NCBI GenBank assembly: GCA_019054805.1
Contig: JAHQIY010000007.1
Location: forward strand, 5,833,501-5,897,500
Direction of reading: 5' to 3'
DNA: 64,000 bases
Source of the DNA: Brachionus manjavacas
Taxonomy: Eukaryota > Rotifera > Eurotatoria > Ploima > Brachionidae
This document shows, piece after piece, positions 53,311-63,928 of the stretch. The translations under genes and the position numbers were made by a program. Below the pieces are notes generated by a model. The model had not been told where the DNA came from and ran no database searches. It saw nothing but the letters and a program-made list of their open reading frames with translations. Within the stretch, counting starts at the first letter, position 1, and every line of letters begins with the position of its first letter.

Positions 53311-53888
53311 TAAGCATTCAATAATTAATTAATTTAAATTTTTCAGATTTTGTTAAAAAATTAACGAATTTTTACGTTAATTTTTGTAAAATTTAAAATG
53401 AAAATAAAGTAAAATTTTATAAAAACTGTAATTGTAACAGAGTTGTTCAAAATTCATAAAATCAAAGTTAAGAAAATTAACAAAGATGTCACTTTTTATA
53501 TTTTCTAAATAAAAAACTTATGCAAATTTGGTTTTAGTTTGATTATATAAATATTTATTTTTAATAATCCGGTACAAAGTTTTGATCTAATTTTGTGTCA
53601 ATCAAGAGTGTTATACTATATCCTTGATTCTTTTAACTAAGCCTCTACAATTAACGTTTATGAAGCCATGGTCATTACTACTTTTTATATAAGGATTCAA
53701 TTATAAAAATTTAGACATTTAAATTTTAAAAAATTAAAATTTCCAAGAAAATTTTAATTACTTGATTAATTTTAATGACTCTTAGATCAAAAAAAAAATT
53801 ATTTGTTTGTTGAACTTAAAAGTTTTATTAAACTTAGAAAGAACACTTTAAACTATTTAATATAAATACAAATCTTATTCCTTCAAAT

Positions 53889-54078
53889 GGAGACTAAAAA
53901 CTCAAGAAAATCATCTGGATCTAATAAAGAACATTGGGTTAGTAAATGGCTTTAAAGCAGGTATCGACACAGAAGTGTTAGATATTGAACAAAGAAAGAA
54001 ACGAAAGACTGTCACAGCTCTAATAGAGCTAAATGCCGTAAGGCGTTAGCATAGATTTCTATGCTGCAGTCTTATAAT

Positions 54079-54110
<32 letters not shown>
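53889..54110 (+). mobile_element. LINE 3' end with three hairpins and (CTA)10 tail
   Basis: A coding remnant (IGLVNGFKAGIDTEVLDIEQ, then RKKRKTVTALIELNAVRR and a stop) runs into three hairpins: AGCTC..GAGCT at 54016-54030, ATGCC..GGCGT at 54032-54047 and GCATAG..CTATGC at 54049-54064. After TGCAG comes a perfect CTA decamer repeat at 54081-54110. The layout matches the 3' ends at 13.7 and 38.0 kb. Confidence 0.75.
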
Positions 54111-54144
54111 AAGAATAAGCTAAAAATGAAAATGGTTTTATTAA

Positions 54145-54735
54145 AAAATTCTTGTTCTCAGGTTTTGTGAACTATTGGTTCTAACAATTTTTTTGTTCAA
54201 AATAGAATTAGACGAACAATTTTTAGATTATGTGAACAAATTGAATAAAGCTGTTTAATAGAATGCCTAATTCTCGAAACTGATGTAAAAATTAGCTAAT
54301 AATTATTTTATTTTTAATTTGAAGGAGCTTTAGAAATAGCTAAGCATTTGCTCTGATCTGGTTGACTTGGTATTACTCTATCAACAATCCCAAATACCCA
54401 GATGAGCTCTCTACTTAGATCTTTGCCTTTCAGCATAAAATAATAAAAATTAAAAAAAATTAAAATAAATTCTTCAGCCTTTAAGTGTTTGACTTTGGGG
54501 AACATAGATTCATCTATTTCGCAAAATTACCTACTCCGCTCAACTTTAAATTTTCTATGTAATTATTTTTTCAATCTTTTTTTATCATTACATTAAAAAA
54601 TTACATTATTACATTAGCTATTTTCTAAATAGATGAAAAAATTTAAAAATAAGTGAAAAATTTTTAGATTTGGTCAACTAATAGTTCATAAAACCTGAGA
54701 ACAATAATTGTTCCAGGTGAACCATAGTTTACCTA
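54145..54735 (-). mobile_element. MITE-like element, copy 2 of an inverted pair
   Basis: The reverse strand of 54470-54650 matches 51256-51445 closely (TTAAGTGTTTGACTTTGGGG, CCTACTCCGCTCAACT). The ends carry TTCTTGTTCTCAGGTTTTGT and AAACCTGAGAACAATAATTG. 54316-54345 contains a fragment of the hairpin 3' end (GAAGGAGCTTTAG), so another insertion sits inside. Confidence 0.65.
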
Positions 54736-55359
54736 AGCGACTAGACCCGAAAAACTTAGTTTTCTTCTTATAAAATTTTGAATTTTGAATTCAATGTGAT
54801 AATTTACTTTCGTTTGGTGCATTTTATCAAATACTTAATTTATGGAAAAAAAATAGTTTTTCATGTCTGCAAAATTAACTTAAAATTATTTTTTTTTTGA
54901 AACTGAAAAAAATATTTGAAAGATCGCACTTTTTCAATGTTTTTCAACATTGGATACATTTTGTAATTCAAACACAAAAAATTAAAGCATATTTTTTTTA
55001 GCAACATTTTCCAAATTTTACCCTTCCAAAATTTTCTTTTACGTTAATTTACGTAGATATTGGTAATTTATTTTTTCTCAATTTTTTTTAATTTGTTGAA
55101 TTTACTTAAAAAGCTAACAATGACAAAAATAAGCATCTTATTTTTTCTAATTATTCGTAAATTAACCTTTTCTTACATTTGCTATTTATAGAAAATTTAT
55201 ATTTAAATTGAAATATTTAAATTTTGAGATTGTTTGACTTATTAAAGTTATATTACTATTTATTCTATTATTTATTGTTTTTCTAAAGCTACAAATTAAT
55301 TTAGTAGTAAATTTATTGAATCAGATAGAAAAAAATTAAAAGTAGCAAAAAAATACATC

Positions 55360-55610
55360 AAAATTTTAAAAATTCTTGGTCTCCTTGTTGAGACTTTTTT
55401 TTTCTTTGGCGACCCGCGAGTATCCTTTGAAATTAGTATGAACTGTTTCGAGTGCTTGCTATAAGTATCGAAGGTCTCATAAATTGTATAAACTCTGCTC
55501 TCTTTTGACTGATCCTTCTTCATCGTCAATCTCGTTGTCTGTATCTTCATCAGCATAATTTAGCGGCTTTAAAACAGATTTAGATGAACAAACTGATTCA
55601 CTCATTTTTT
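55360..55610 (-). pseudogene. Transposon-type ORF start, frameshifted
   Basis: From an ATG near 55604 the minus strand reads MSESVCSSKSVLKPLNYADE then DTDNEIDDEEGSVK. After a frame change it reads VYTIYETFDTYSKHSKQFIL and GSPKKKKVSTRRPR. An acidic start followed by Y.TFD....A... and a basic end is the pattern at the start of several transposase-like proteins. Broken, with no continuation. Confidence 0.35.
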
Positions 55611-57362
55611 AATTTACTTATTTTTTTTTTAAATTTTAAACCATCATTTAAAAGAATTTCATAAATGAGGGTCTATTTGCACTAAATTATCAGAAAATCG
55701 TTCTTTTAACTGAGTCATCGATTCATTAGTTTCGCTTATCAGTTTGCTGAAAAAAAGACAATGTTCTGTTCCAAACTACCAGGACCAATGCCGTTGTCCC
55801 AAAATAAATTTAAAATAAAATAAAAATAAATCAATTAGATAGATTAATTTAATCCTTTGAGGCTTTTTCTCTGGGCTTTATATAATCATTTTTTCATCAA
55901 CGTAATTTACCCTCTCCTTTAAATTAATTTTCTATAATTTTTAGTAATTTAAACAAATTTGAGCTAACTTGAAATTGAAAATGAATTATTTTGAGGCTCT
56001 CTAAAATTACATTAAAAAAAATAAAAGTTAAATAATTTGTTTTCAATTTATTTTTAAAGAAAATTTTGATGATGAAAACTGCAAGCTGTTTCAGCATAGA
56101 AAAAATTAGTTTTTTTTAGGTTTATTTATTAAATTTTAAATGCCTCTATTTAATAAAATAGATTTAAAATGTTGAAAAAAAATTTTAAAATCAAAAAAAG
56201 AGAAGTAAGATCTATCTTGTGCAACCACACGTCTCGTGACATAAAATAATCAGAGAACTAAGTCACTTTTTTATTAAAAAATCAAAGCCACTTTTTTATT
56301 AATATTAAATAGTCGGGGTGAGGTACCCAACTATCGCAGATGATATTTTACAAAGAATGAAAATTACGAAAGATTAAAATAAATTAAATATATGTATAAC
56401 TTGATAGCTAAAAAAAATCTACCAAGAAAAGTTTATCATTTTTCTATTTGAATTTATCTATTGTTCAAAGCGTATTTAGTTTATTTAATAAAATTTATTT
56501 CATGGAGAATTTATTTTGATGGGTTGACAATATTTTGGTACTATTGCTTGACTCAATGGGTAATAACAATCAACAGGGCTTAATTTATTTTTTAGTTGAA
56601 AAAATGGATCAAATCACCTGTTTTTCTTCTATTCTTGAGAATGGTAGGTCCTAGAGTCTTCTTTTGTTGTATTAATATATAGCAAAAGTTTTAAAATATC
56701 TTCGTGGCTGTTTGGAATTGATTTCCATCCAAAATTATTTAAATAAAAAAAGGATCAAGTGATATTTTGCTCAGTTGAGTTTTAATTTTATACAAATGGG
56801 ACATAAACTTTAAAACAGAACTATTAAATCTCAATAAAAATTAGACCATAAAATATTAAAAGAACTTAGAAATTATACTATTTTTTTGAATAAATTTTTA
56901 TAGTCAATTTTAGAAGAAAATTATTCTAAAACATTTATATTCATTAAGTTTAATGAAACCAGTGTTCTACTTTACCAAAACGAGACTTGTTTAAGCAAAG
57001 AATATAAATACAGATTTGCTTCAAGCTATATATTTATTTTTGTAATCAAGAGTGGGATTTAATAATTAAAATCATAATGTTAATTTTTTATTTTTAATAT
57101 CCATCTATATCGTTAGTTCAGTGAATTAGAAATTTTTAAAAAAGATCCTGAGTTCATTCAATAAAAGAAATTAATTAAAATTTTAATCAAGTAAGAAATT
57201 TGAATTTAATTAATTTTTTTTTTAGTTATTGATATACAACAAAAAGGAATTGCCAACATATTTCCGTCAGCCTATCGCCTTATCACAGTATTTGTTGACA
57301 CTTAAAGTTAATTTTTATATAAAAACATGAAAAAATAAGCTTTTTTTAATTTAAGCTTAAAA
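55611..57362. other. Intergenic AT-rich DNA upstream of IL-17-like gene
   Basis: No supported gene, inverted repeat or RNA gene. The promoter of the gene at 57363 should lie near its right end; no recognisable motif stands out. Confidence 0.35.
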
Positions 57363-57941
57363 ATGAGAAAATTTTATATTTTAAACGCTTTATTTTTGAT
57401 TAATTTTGGTGAAATTTTGTGTTCAAAGGAGCCTGCCAAAAAGTCATGTAAAGATCCAGACGATGAATACTTGAGTGAGCTTTTGTCCAATTATACAGTG
57501 GTTTACACAAAATACGAGCAGAACAGATTAAAAGATCCTAATAAAATTTCGACTCTTGATTCAGAGTCTCTAACTATTCAAACAAAAGCCTCAAACTTTT
57601 TAGTAGATAAATCAGAGTGTAATTTGTTAACTAGAAATGCAAGCATCATAAGTCAGGCGTCTTTGTGTCCTTGGCGAATAAAGAGAATATTTAGAGCATC
57701 TATGTTTCCAAAAGATATGAGTCAAATTCAATGCACCTGCGATTCATGCATGATGATTGGAAACGCTAAAATTTACCGAAATGTGCTAAGCTGTCAGCCA
57801 GTTTTGAAACGACGACCAGTTTTATTCAGATCGAATGAATGCATAAATGGAATTTATAAATGGGATCTTACTGTAGAACATGTCGGTGTAGCATGCGTAT
57901 GTGGTTTTGACTATAGACTAGTACCTTTTTTAAAAATTTAA
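57363..57941 (+). CDS. Secreted IL-17-family cytokine
   Basis: A 192-aa single-exon frame. Residues 1-20 are a signal peptide (MRKFYILNALFLINFGEILC). An acidic linker with N-glycosylation sites NYT (43) and NAS (92) precedes the IL-17 domain: SLCPWRIKR (Cys 102), RASMFPKDMSQIQCTCDSCM (Cys 124, 126, 129), Cys 144, KRRPVLFRSNEC (Cys 160) and the closing VACVCGF (Cys 178, 180). C-P-W-x, a C-x-C-x-x-C block and a final C-x-C with an Arg-rich stretch before the second-last Cys are the family signature. IL-17 proteins are cystine-knot ligands for IL-17 receptors and act in immune and barrier responses; invertebrate members occur in molluscs, echinoderms and nematodes. Start: first ATG, directly giving the signal peptide. 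Which IL-17 subgroup it belongs to cannot be told. Confidence 0.85.
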   Translation: MRKFYILNALFLINFGEILCSKEPAKKSCKDPDDEYLSELLSNYTVVYTKYEQNRLKDPNKISTLDSESLTIQTKASNFLVDKSECNLLTRNASIISQASLCPWRIKRIFRASMFPKDMSQIQCTCDSCMMIGNAKIYRNVLSCQPVLKRRPVLFRSNECINGIYKWDLTVEHVGVACVCGFDYRLVPFLKI

Positions 57942-59585
57942 CTTTAGTTTTTTAATTTTATTTTTTTTTCAAGTTTAAGTAACTTTTTTGGGAAAAAATA
58001 TTCAAAGTAATCTCTTGTGAAACATAAGATCTAAGAATAGTGTATTAATCTTAAATAAATTTTTTAAAAATTTTCTAATTTTTAATTGTAATAATGACAT
58101 TCTTATTGAATAAGTAAAAGGTTATTTGTTTTTTATCGTGATAATTTGTATTTACTGTAAGTTTAATTGTAAAATTTTAAAATATTAATACAAAAAGTGT
58201 AAATATTTTTTACATTTTTCAATCAAAAATAAAATATGGTTTAGGGTCCCTTGTAAAACAAACACACGGACATGTTTTTTAAATCTAACGCCCGGGCCTA
58301 ACTTTTATTTGTAAAATGAGATTCGTTTAAATTTTATAAATGTTATACAGTTTTGAGAGAGCTTTAAAATGAGCATATACTCGTCCCTTTATTAAATTGC
58401 TTTCAGGGAGAAATCGCTTTTTTCTAATTCTAGACCCTCAAACACCCCCCATACTTGTCTGACACGCCCACATTTTTTATATACCAAACGATAGATCTCA
58501 ACGAAATCTTCAAGAATATATTGTTTATTTTTACCCATGATGTTCAGAGATATTTTGAATAAAAACACCAAAAAATGACCAAAAATTGGAACTTTTTATA
58601 TTTTTCTTTTTATTAGTATTTTAATTAATAAAAGCTGAATCAAGTCAATTTTTTAAGAGGAATCCAAAAACAATAGTTTCTTGCTTTGATTAAGCAATAA
58701 ACTCAAATCTTGGATTCAAATTTTTTATCAACTTTTTTTCAACTAAAATGAGTACTTTTTTATGCTATTTTTTAGTCTTGATCAAAAAATATCGAAAAAT
58801 AAACAAATTCAAAAAACTAAAAACAAAATATTTTTAATTTTCAAAAAAGTTTTATTCATTTAAATTATAATTTCCGTCAAATTGTTTATCACTTGATTAA
58901 TAGCTCAAATTCAAGTGCGCAAAAAGTTCTACATTGAACTTTTTGCAGCAGTCAAGAAAAATAAAATGGAAGAAATTAACCACCTTTGAAAAAGCACCAA
59001 AAACCCATTTTTTAATAGTTTTCGAATGGGTTTTTTGGAATGAACTTTTCGAATTTCGCAAAATCAAAGTTACCCCTGGATAGATCTTGAAATTTTCTTG
59101 ACTTAGGCTTTTACAGATCAAAAAAAGCTCAAAGATTTGAAAAGTTATGCAGATTGGAAACTAATAGGTGTTTGCCAATGACTCAGTTTTCATGAGACTG
59201 CAGAATGGTCAATTTTTTAGCTGCCAAGGTGATTAATAGCTCAAATTCAAGAGCACAAAAAGTTCTACAAAAAACCCAAACGAATTTGATCGGTTGATCC
59301 CGCTTCTATTGACATCAAAAGTTTTGTAGCAGTGCATTATTACTTAAAAAATACTTAAACAAAACTTATTTAGCCAAGAAACTCAAAATTTACAAACGCT
59401 CTTCGTGAACTTTCATCAGTTGAGTCATTAGAAGAGTTACATGAGAAAGACAATTAAAAGATTTAAGTTCGTTTCAATTAATTTTCAGAAGACCCATAGT
59501 TTTTTCTAAATCATATAGCATTCACTATCATTCACGCAATTCGTTTATTTAGTTATTCATTTGCCTTTGAGGAAGTTTTTCCGGT
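57942..59585. other. Intergenic AT-rich DNA with a direct repeat
   Basis: No supported gene. TGATTAATAGCTCAAATTCA followed by AGxGCxCAAAAAGTTCTAC occurs at 58892-58935 and again at 59229-59270. The first copy can also pair with a following GAACTTTTTGC. Confidence 0.4.
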
Positions 59586-59587
59586 TT

Positions 59588-59940
59588 AAATAATTGAAGA
59601 TGGTGATTGCCTTTTTAGGTCTTTGACCAAAGCACAATATGGTGATGAAATTCATCATTTTGAAATTCATTACAGAACTTTAATAGAATTAATATCGAAA
59701 TTTTAAGTCTATATTAATAATTACGATAATAAGATTTTTGTCGAGGCGCCCGTTTAGAAGAAAACGCGTGGTGTTGGAAAAATATAAGACCCTCAAGGCA
59801 CTTTTGAAACGGAATCCGAAGCACTCCAAATGTTGAACGGACTTGGTTCTTGGGCTGCAAAGAATAAAAATAGCCCGAAAAATGCTAAAAGATCAAACTC
59901 ATCAAACAGCAATTTTACTATCAGTTAACTAAAATTCAAT
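59588..59940 (+). pseudogene. OTU cysteine-protease domain relic
   Basis: The plus strand reads IIEDGDCLFRSLTKAQYGDE then IHHFEIHYRTLIELISKF; DGDCLFRS is the OTU active-site segment with its nucleophile Cys. After stops it continues VYINNYDNKIFVEAPV and, further on, FETESEALQMLNGLGSWAAK, matching the Y..Y.......M...G.W stretch of OTU domains. At least three in-frame stops. OTU domains occur both in host deubiquitinases and in many transposon proteins; the lack of other host exons makes a transposon origin likelier. Confidence 0.65.
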
Positions 59941-60083
59941 AAATTTACTGAATAAATAGATATTTTTGCTATTTCTTTTTAATTAATTTACTGAAGTATA
60001 TTTACTGATTAAATATACATTATTTTACTGACCATATAATATTTTGTCAATTATTATTATTAATATTAAATTTACAAATATTT

Positions 60084-60422
60084 TTGGATAAAATACACGT
60101 GTTTTATCCAAGTGAAGTTAATTTCTTTGATCATTTATGCCTTGAAAAAGATGGTGCGAAAAGCACTCCTAGTTCGGTTTATGACAATCAAATTATGGTA
60201 ATAAAAAACTTGGGGATTTATTCGAGTGTTTGGAATCTATTTGCAAGCGCCCAAGTTCTTCGAGTTAAAATAATACAAAAATACTCTTTTTTCGAAAATA
60301 ATCAAGAACAGATCATGATAAAAGTTATGAATACAAGTGTTAAAATAATAGATAGAATTGATCAAGCTAATTGTTTTATCATTGTTACAAAACTTTCAAT
60401 CAAGTATTTTAGAATTTGGTGA
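60084..60422 (+). other. Unassigned open frame
   Basis: An open stretch of about 112 codons (VFYPSEVNFFDHLCLEKDGA ... NQEQIMIKVMNTSVKIIDRI) with mixed composition. The first ATG comes only after about 37 codons. No domain was recognised. It might be the continuation of the OTU-bearing transposon just upstream, or chance. Codon use is less A/T-stuttering than in noise frames nearby. Confidence 0.25.
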
Positions 60423-60429
60423 GAAAAAT

Positions 60430-61240
60430 AAATAAATATTTTGTTTTTTTCTGACAAAAAGCTTTTTTAAGTCAAAAAAGTTGTTTATTTAATAAAAATG
60501 CTATTTTAGATAAATGTATCATTCTTATTGAGTTTATTTATAAAAAGAATTTTAGTATAAAAACAATTTCTATCAAATAATTAAGTTAAATTTTTTGAAT
60601 TTTTTACAAAATCTGTAAATATCAAATAAATATTACAAAATATTGAATGCTTGAATATTGCAAACTTTAACATTGATATTTTGATCACAAAGCTTTTAAT
60701 CAGTCTTTTAAAAAATAAATCCTAATTTTTTCATCACCATTTGCTGTTTTTTAAGCAAATTTTGTGGTATTGATTTTTTTAAAATCGTCCTAAAAAAAAA
60801 CAAGCCGCGTTAATATTAATTGATAAAAATATTTGAAATTTGGGGTTGAATAAAAAATATTTTTGATTTTGATTTTTTTATTAAATTCAGATGAAATTGA
60901 TAAATTACATTAATTTGTATAAGTTATTAATAATACAAATATTAAAATTTATTTTTAAAGAAATTAAAAAAAATAGTCTAATATTGTTGATAATTTTAAA
61001 AAAATTTCCAAATTGATAAACAATAGTAAATTTCGATTTTCGTTTTTTAGATTAGATAAAAAGCCTGAATTTTTTTGTTTTTAAAAAAAATTTGATTAGA
61101 AAAATATTGATTTAATTTCGAAAATTCCAAAAATTTTTTTGCTTAAAAATTTATCTAATTTGAAAGACTTCAAATTATAAAATTTAAATACCTTATTTAA
61201 CGAAAAAAAAGGAATAATATATATCAAAAAAATTTGAATT
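60430..61240. other. AT-rich spacer
   Basis: Nothing recognisable apart from A/T runs; it should carry the promoter for the frame at 61244. Confidence 0.35.
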
Positions 61241-61243
61241 ATA

Positions 61244-61597
61244 ATGAACCCATCGGTTGAAAATACTTTTTTTCAGGCAAAGGCTAATTTTTTGGGAAGT
61301 GAAATAATGGACGCGTTTAGTGATACAATTGACGGAGCAGATGCATGCCAAGCTCAAATTAAAAAATTGGTCAACAAGGCTGAGTCAAAAAATGCTTCTA
61401 TATCATTAAACAATAATTTATTAATAGTTGAAGTTTCTGGCCCGAAATTTGAGGACAAAATAAATATTTCTCTTCCGATTTATTTATTAACTTATTGTGG
61501 TGTTTTTAAGCAAACAAATAAAAATAAAGGAAGGGAATTCGAGTTACTTATAAAATCAGACGATCGATCACTGATCGAGATTTTTATGACACTTTGA
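61244..61597 (+). CDS. PTB-like domain protein, gene structure unresolved
   Basis: 117 aa from the first ATG. The pattern fits a phosphotyrosine-binding (PTB/PID) fold: FFQAKANFLGSEIMDAF (first strand, FLGS), DACQAQIKKLVNKA (helix), SISLNNNLLIVEVSG (strands), INISLPIYLLTYCGV (the IS.C-type strand) and GREFELLIKSDDRSLIEIF (the F.....D. strands). The C-terminal helix of the fold is missing before the TGA. About 250 bp on, 61848-62030 on the same strand is open and reads IFVATFRSFHN and then NQAMQLVETLAKIYYQIVSK to a stop, which would supply the last strand and helix. No GT donor precedes the TGA in a usable phase, so the two parts could not be joined. PTB proteins are adaptors binding NPxY-type tails. 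Confidence 0.45.
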   Translation: MNPSVENTFFQAKANFLGSEIMDAFSDTIDGADACQAQIKKLVNKAESKNASISLNNNLLIVEVSGPKFEDKINISLPIYLLTYCGVFKQTNKNKGREFELLIKSDDRSLIEIFMTL

Positions 61598-61847
61598 TCA
61601 TGCGAAATTATGTTAATCAACTCTCCAGAACCTAACCCCTAACATTACTGTCAAAAAAAGAAGGAATCATTTTATGGGAATTAAGACAAAATATAGGATG
61701 GATCAATTACTGAGTTGTAATCGATTATCAATTAATCAATTAGATTCATTATTCTTTTTTATAGCACACTCTATCTTTTAAATTATCCAATAATACTCGC
61801 ATGACAAAACATTGCAGTAATAAATTAATTTTTTGAAATGTCAGTGA

Positions 61848-62030
61848 AATACATGGTTTCGACTCAATATGAAGGCGATATTTGTGGCAACATTTAGAAG
61901 CTTTCATAATTTTAACACGGTAAATTGTATTGGATTCTATTTTGATTCTGACAATCAGGCAATGCAACTTGTAGAAACACTTGCAAAAATTTATTACCAG
62001 ATTGTTAGTAAATATCAAAAAAGTAACTAA
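61848..62030 (+). other. Detached PTB-like C-terminal coding stretch
   Basis: Open from just after a TGA to TAA at 62028-62030. NMKAIFVATFRSF could be a final strand and QAMQLVETLAKIYYQIVSKY an amphipathic helix. A 39-nt in-frame GT-AG segment (GTAAATTG ... GACAATCAG, about 61920-61958) could be a tiny intron or retained. Likely the end of the gene starting at 61244, or part of a second, decayed copy. The minus-strand frame over the same DNA (61749-62018) is its shadow. Confidence 0.35.
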
Positions 62031-62753
62031 TTAGATTAATTACTAATTTTTGTTTTGCTTTTTTGAATATTCTTTAAAATTAATTAATAAAACTAAATTT
62101 CGTTGACTTACAGTTTTCAATTCATTTAAATTATATGAAAAATAAAAAATTCTAATCGTTGAACCTTGAAGTGCTTCACTAAAATTTTGAAACTATAGTT
62201 TTTTTTACATCGCCTACAAGGCTTTTATTAAATAAAAATATATTAAAATAAAAAATAAATACTACTTTTTTTTAAAATAACCTTTGAAAATACTTATATT
62301 TTTAATTCCGAAAATTATTTTTCATTTAAATTGAAGTCAAACTGATTTCTTAAATTATAATTTGGAAAAATTATATGTTAAAAATAACTTGAAGTCAGGA
62401 ACTTGGTTTTAGGAATGAGTCATTTCCTTTAGAAGAAATTTTTTAACAAAGTCATTGAAATATTGTGGTCATTCATTTCAGTCTTAATTTTTAATTTTGT
62501 AATTCAAAAACTTTTTTATGAATAATTCTTAATTTAAAAATATAAAATAAAATAAATTTTCTATTATTAGAAAGAAAATTGCTAAATAAACTGAATATAA
62601 CTCTTTTTTTTTAATTCGTTTGTTTATTTTGTTATCTTTATTTTTTTTTAAAATTATTTATCATTACCTTAGTGGTTTTTACTATAAATTATAATAAATA
62701 ATAATAATAAAATCAATTCAACTTCATTTATTTTAATCATCACTTAGACCATC

Positions 62754-63724
62754 TCAAGATTTTTCAAAAATCATAATTTTTTTAACTCTAATTGTAACTT
62801 TAAGATTACTCGTCTTATTGTTCAGTCTTTTTAGTGTTTCATCTAGATCATGATTTATTATCGCACCCATAAGAGCATCCTTTTTGCTCATTATAGCCAC
62901 AAATATTTTTTCTTTGCATTCAGTCACATTTGCCAAGTGACTTTTGATCCAGCTGGAAAACGTTCTATGTTATGCAAGTTATCACAATTTCATTTTTAGA
63001 GAATCCAACCAAAGTAAATTGCTTATTGTTGTAGTTTGCTATGAATCTTTAGATTTTTTATTTCAAAAATTGTTTAATTTCTCATTTTTAAAATATATAA
63101 ATTAAATATCAATAAAAAAGGTGTAGTTCATAAATGAGATCAGTACAATGATTTGAATTTGAAGAATATGAAAGTTGCTGATGAATTTATTAAATGAAAA
63201 TAAATTAGAATTTAATAATTTACAAAATTGAAATAGCAAAAATTGGCGCTAAAAATTTAAAAATCTTCAAAGAAAACTATTTTTAAATAACCTGATTACG
63301 ATTTCGTATTTTGCTTTCTAAAATTTATTAAAATAACAGGCAGTAAAAAGTATACAAACGTGAAAATCAGGCTTACTAGAATTATCAAAGTGATAGTTGT
63401 GAATAGAAAAAAAGATTTTTTTCGACTTAGAATTTTCCCTTTTTTAAACAGATTTCGTTTGGAATTTGTTGAAAAAAGCGAAGAATCAAACGATGATGAA
63501 TTACTTATTGTTGACGATGACGATGTTTGTTGCGAATCGTTTGAAAAACTTTTTTCACTTGTTGGATAATTTGTAGATTCTTTTGACTGAGTTTGGCACT
63601 CTGATGTACTGCTAACTGATGTATTTGACACAAAAGAATTTGACAAAGCCGAGCTATTAAGTGATTTAGTAACTTTCAATACACAGAAGCTATTTATCAT
63701 ATCATTGGATTTAGAATTCGACAT
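62754..63724 (-). CDS. Ser-rich single-pass membrane protein
   Basis: Two exons, 63724-63300 and 62952-62754, joined over a 347-nt GT-AG intron in matching phase; 207 aa. Residues 1-90 are Ser/Asn/Thr-rich and low in complexity. A basic patch (KRNLFKKGKILSRKK) then precedes one hydrophobic helix at about 105-130 (FFLFTTITLIILVSLIFTFV ...). The basic patch before the helix and lack of a signal peptide suggest a type II topology, N-terminus inside. The second exon continues SWIKSHLANVTECKEKIFVA with one glycosylation site (NVT) and one Cys, then a Lys-rich end. No family was recognised. The exon join and frame are clear; the function is unknown. Confidence 0.6.
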
Positions 63725-63928
63725 AATCAGTTTTTAATTTTAAAAAATTAAATTGATTGTTATTTAAAAAAATTGAAAACTTGATGATCAATTAAAACTT
63801 CCTTGGAGATTTAGCTATCAAATATTCAAAAATTATTTATAATTTGATCGTAATTCAAAAGCTGTCTCTGCGCGTCTTTACTGATCAATTTTATAAATTA
63901 GAACTACAGTACATCCTAAAACTAACTT

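Noticed and set aside
61749..62018. 89-codon minus-strand frame
   Set aside because: The opposite strand holds a better PTB-like C-terminal reading; the Cys/His content looks incidental.
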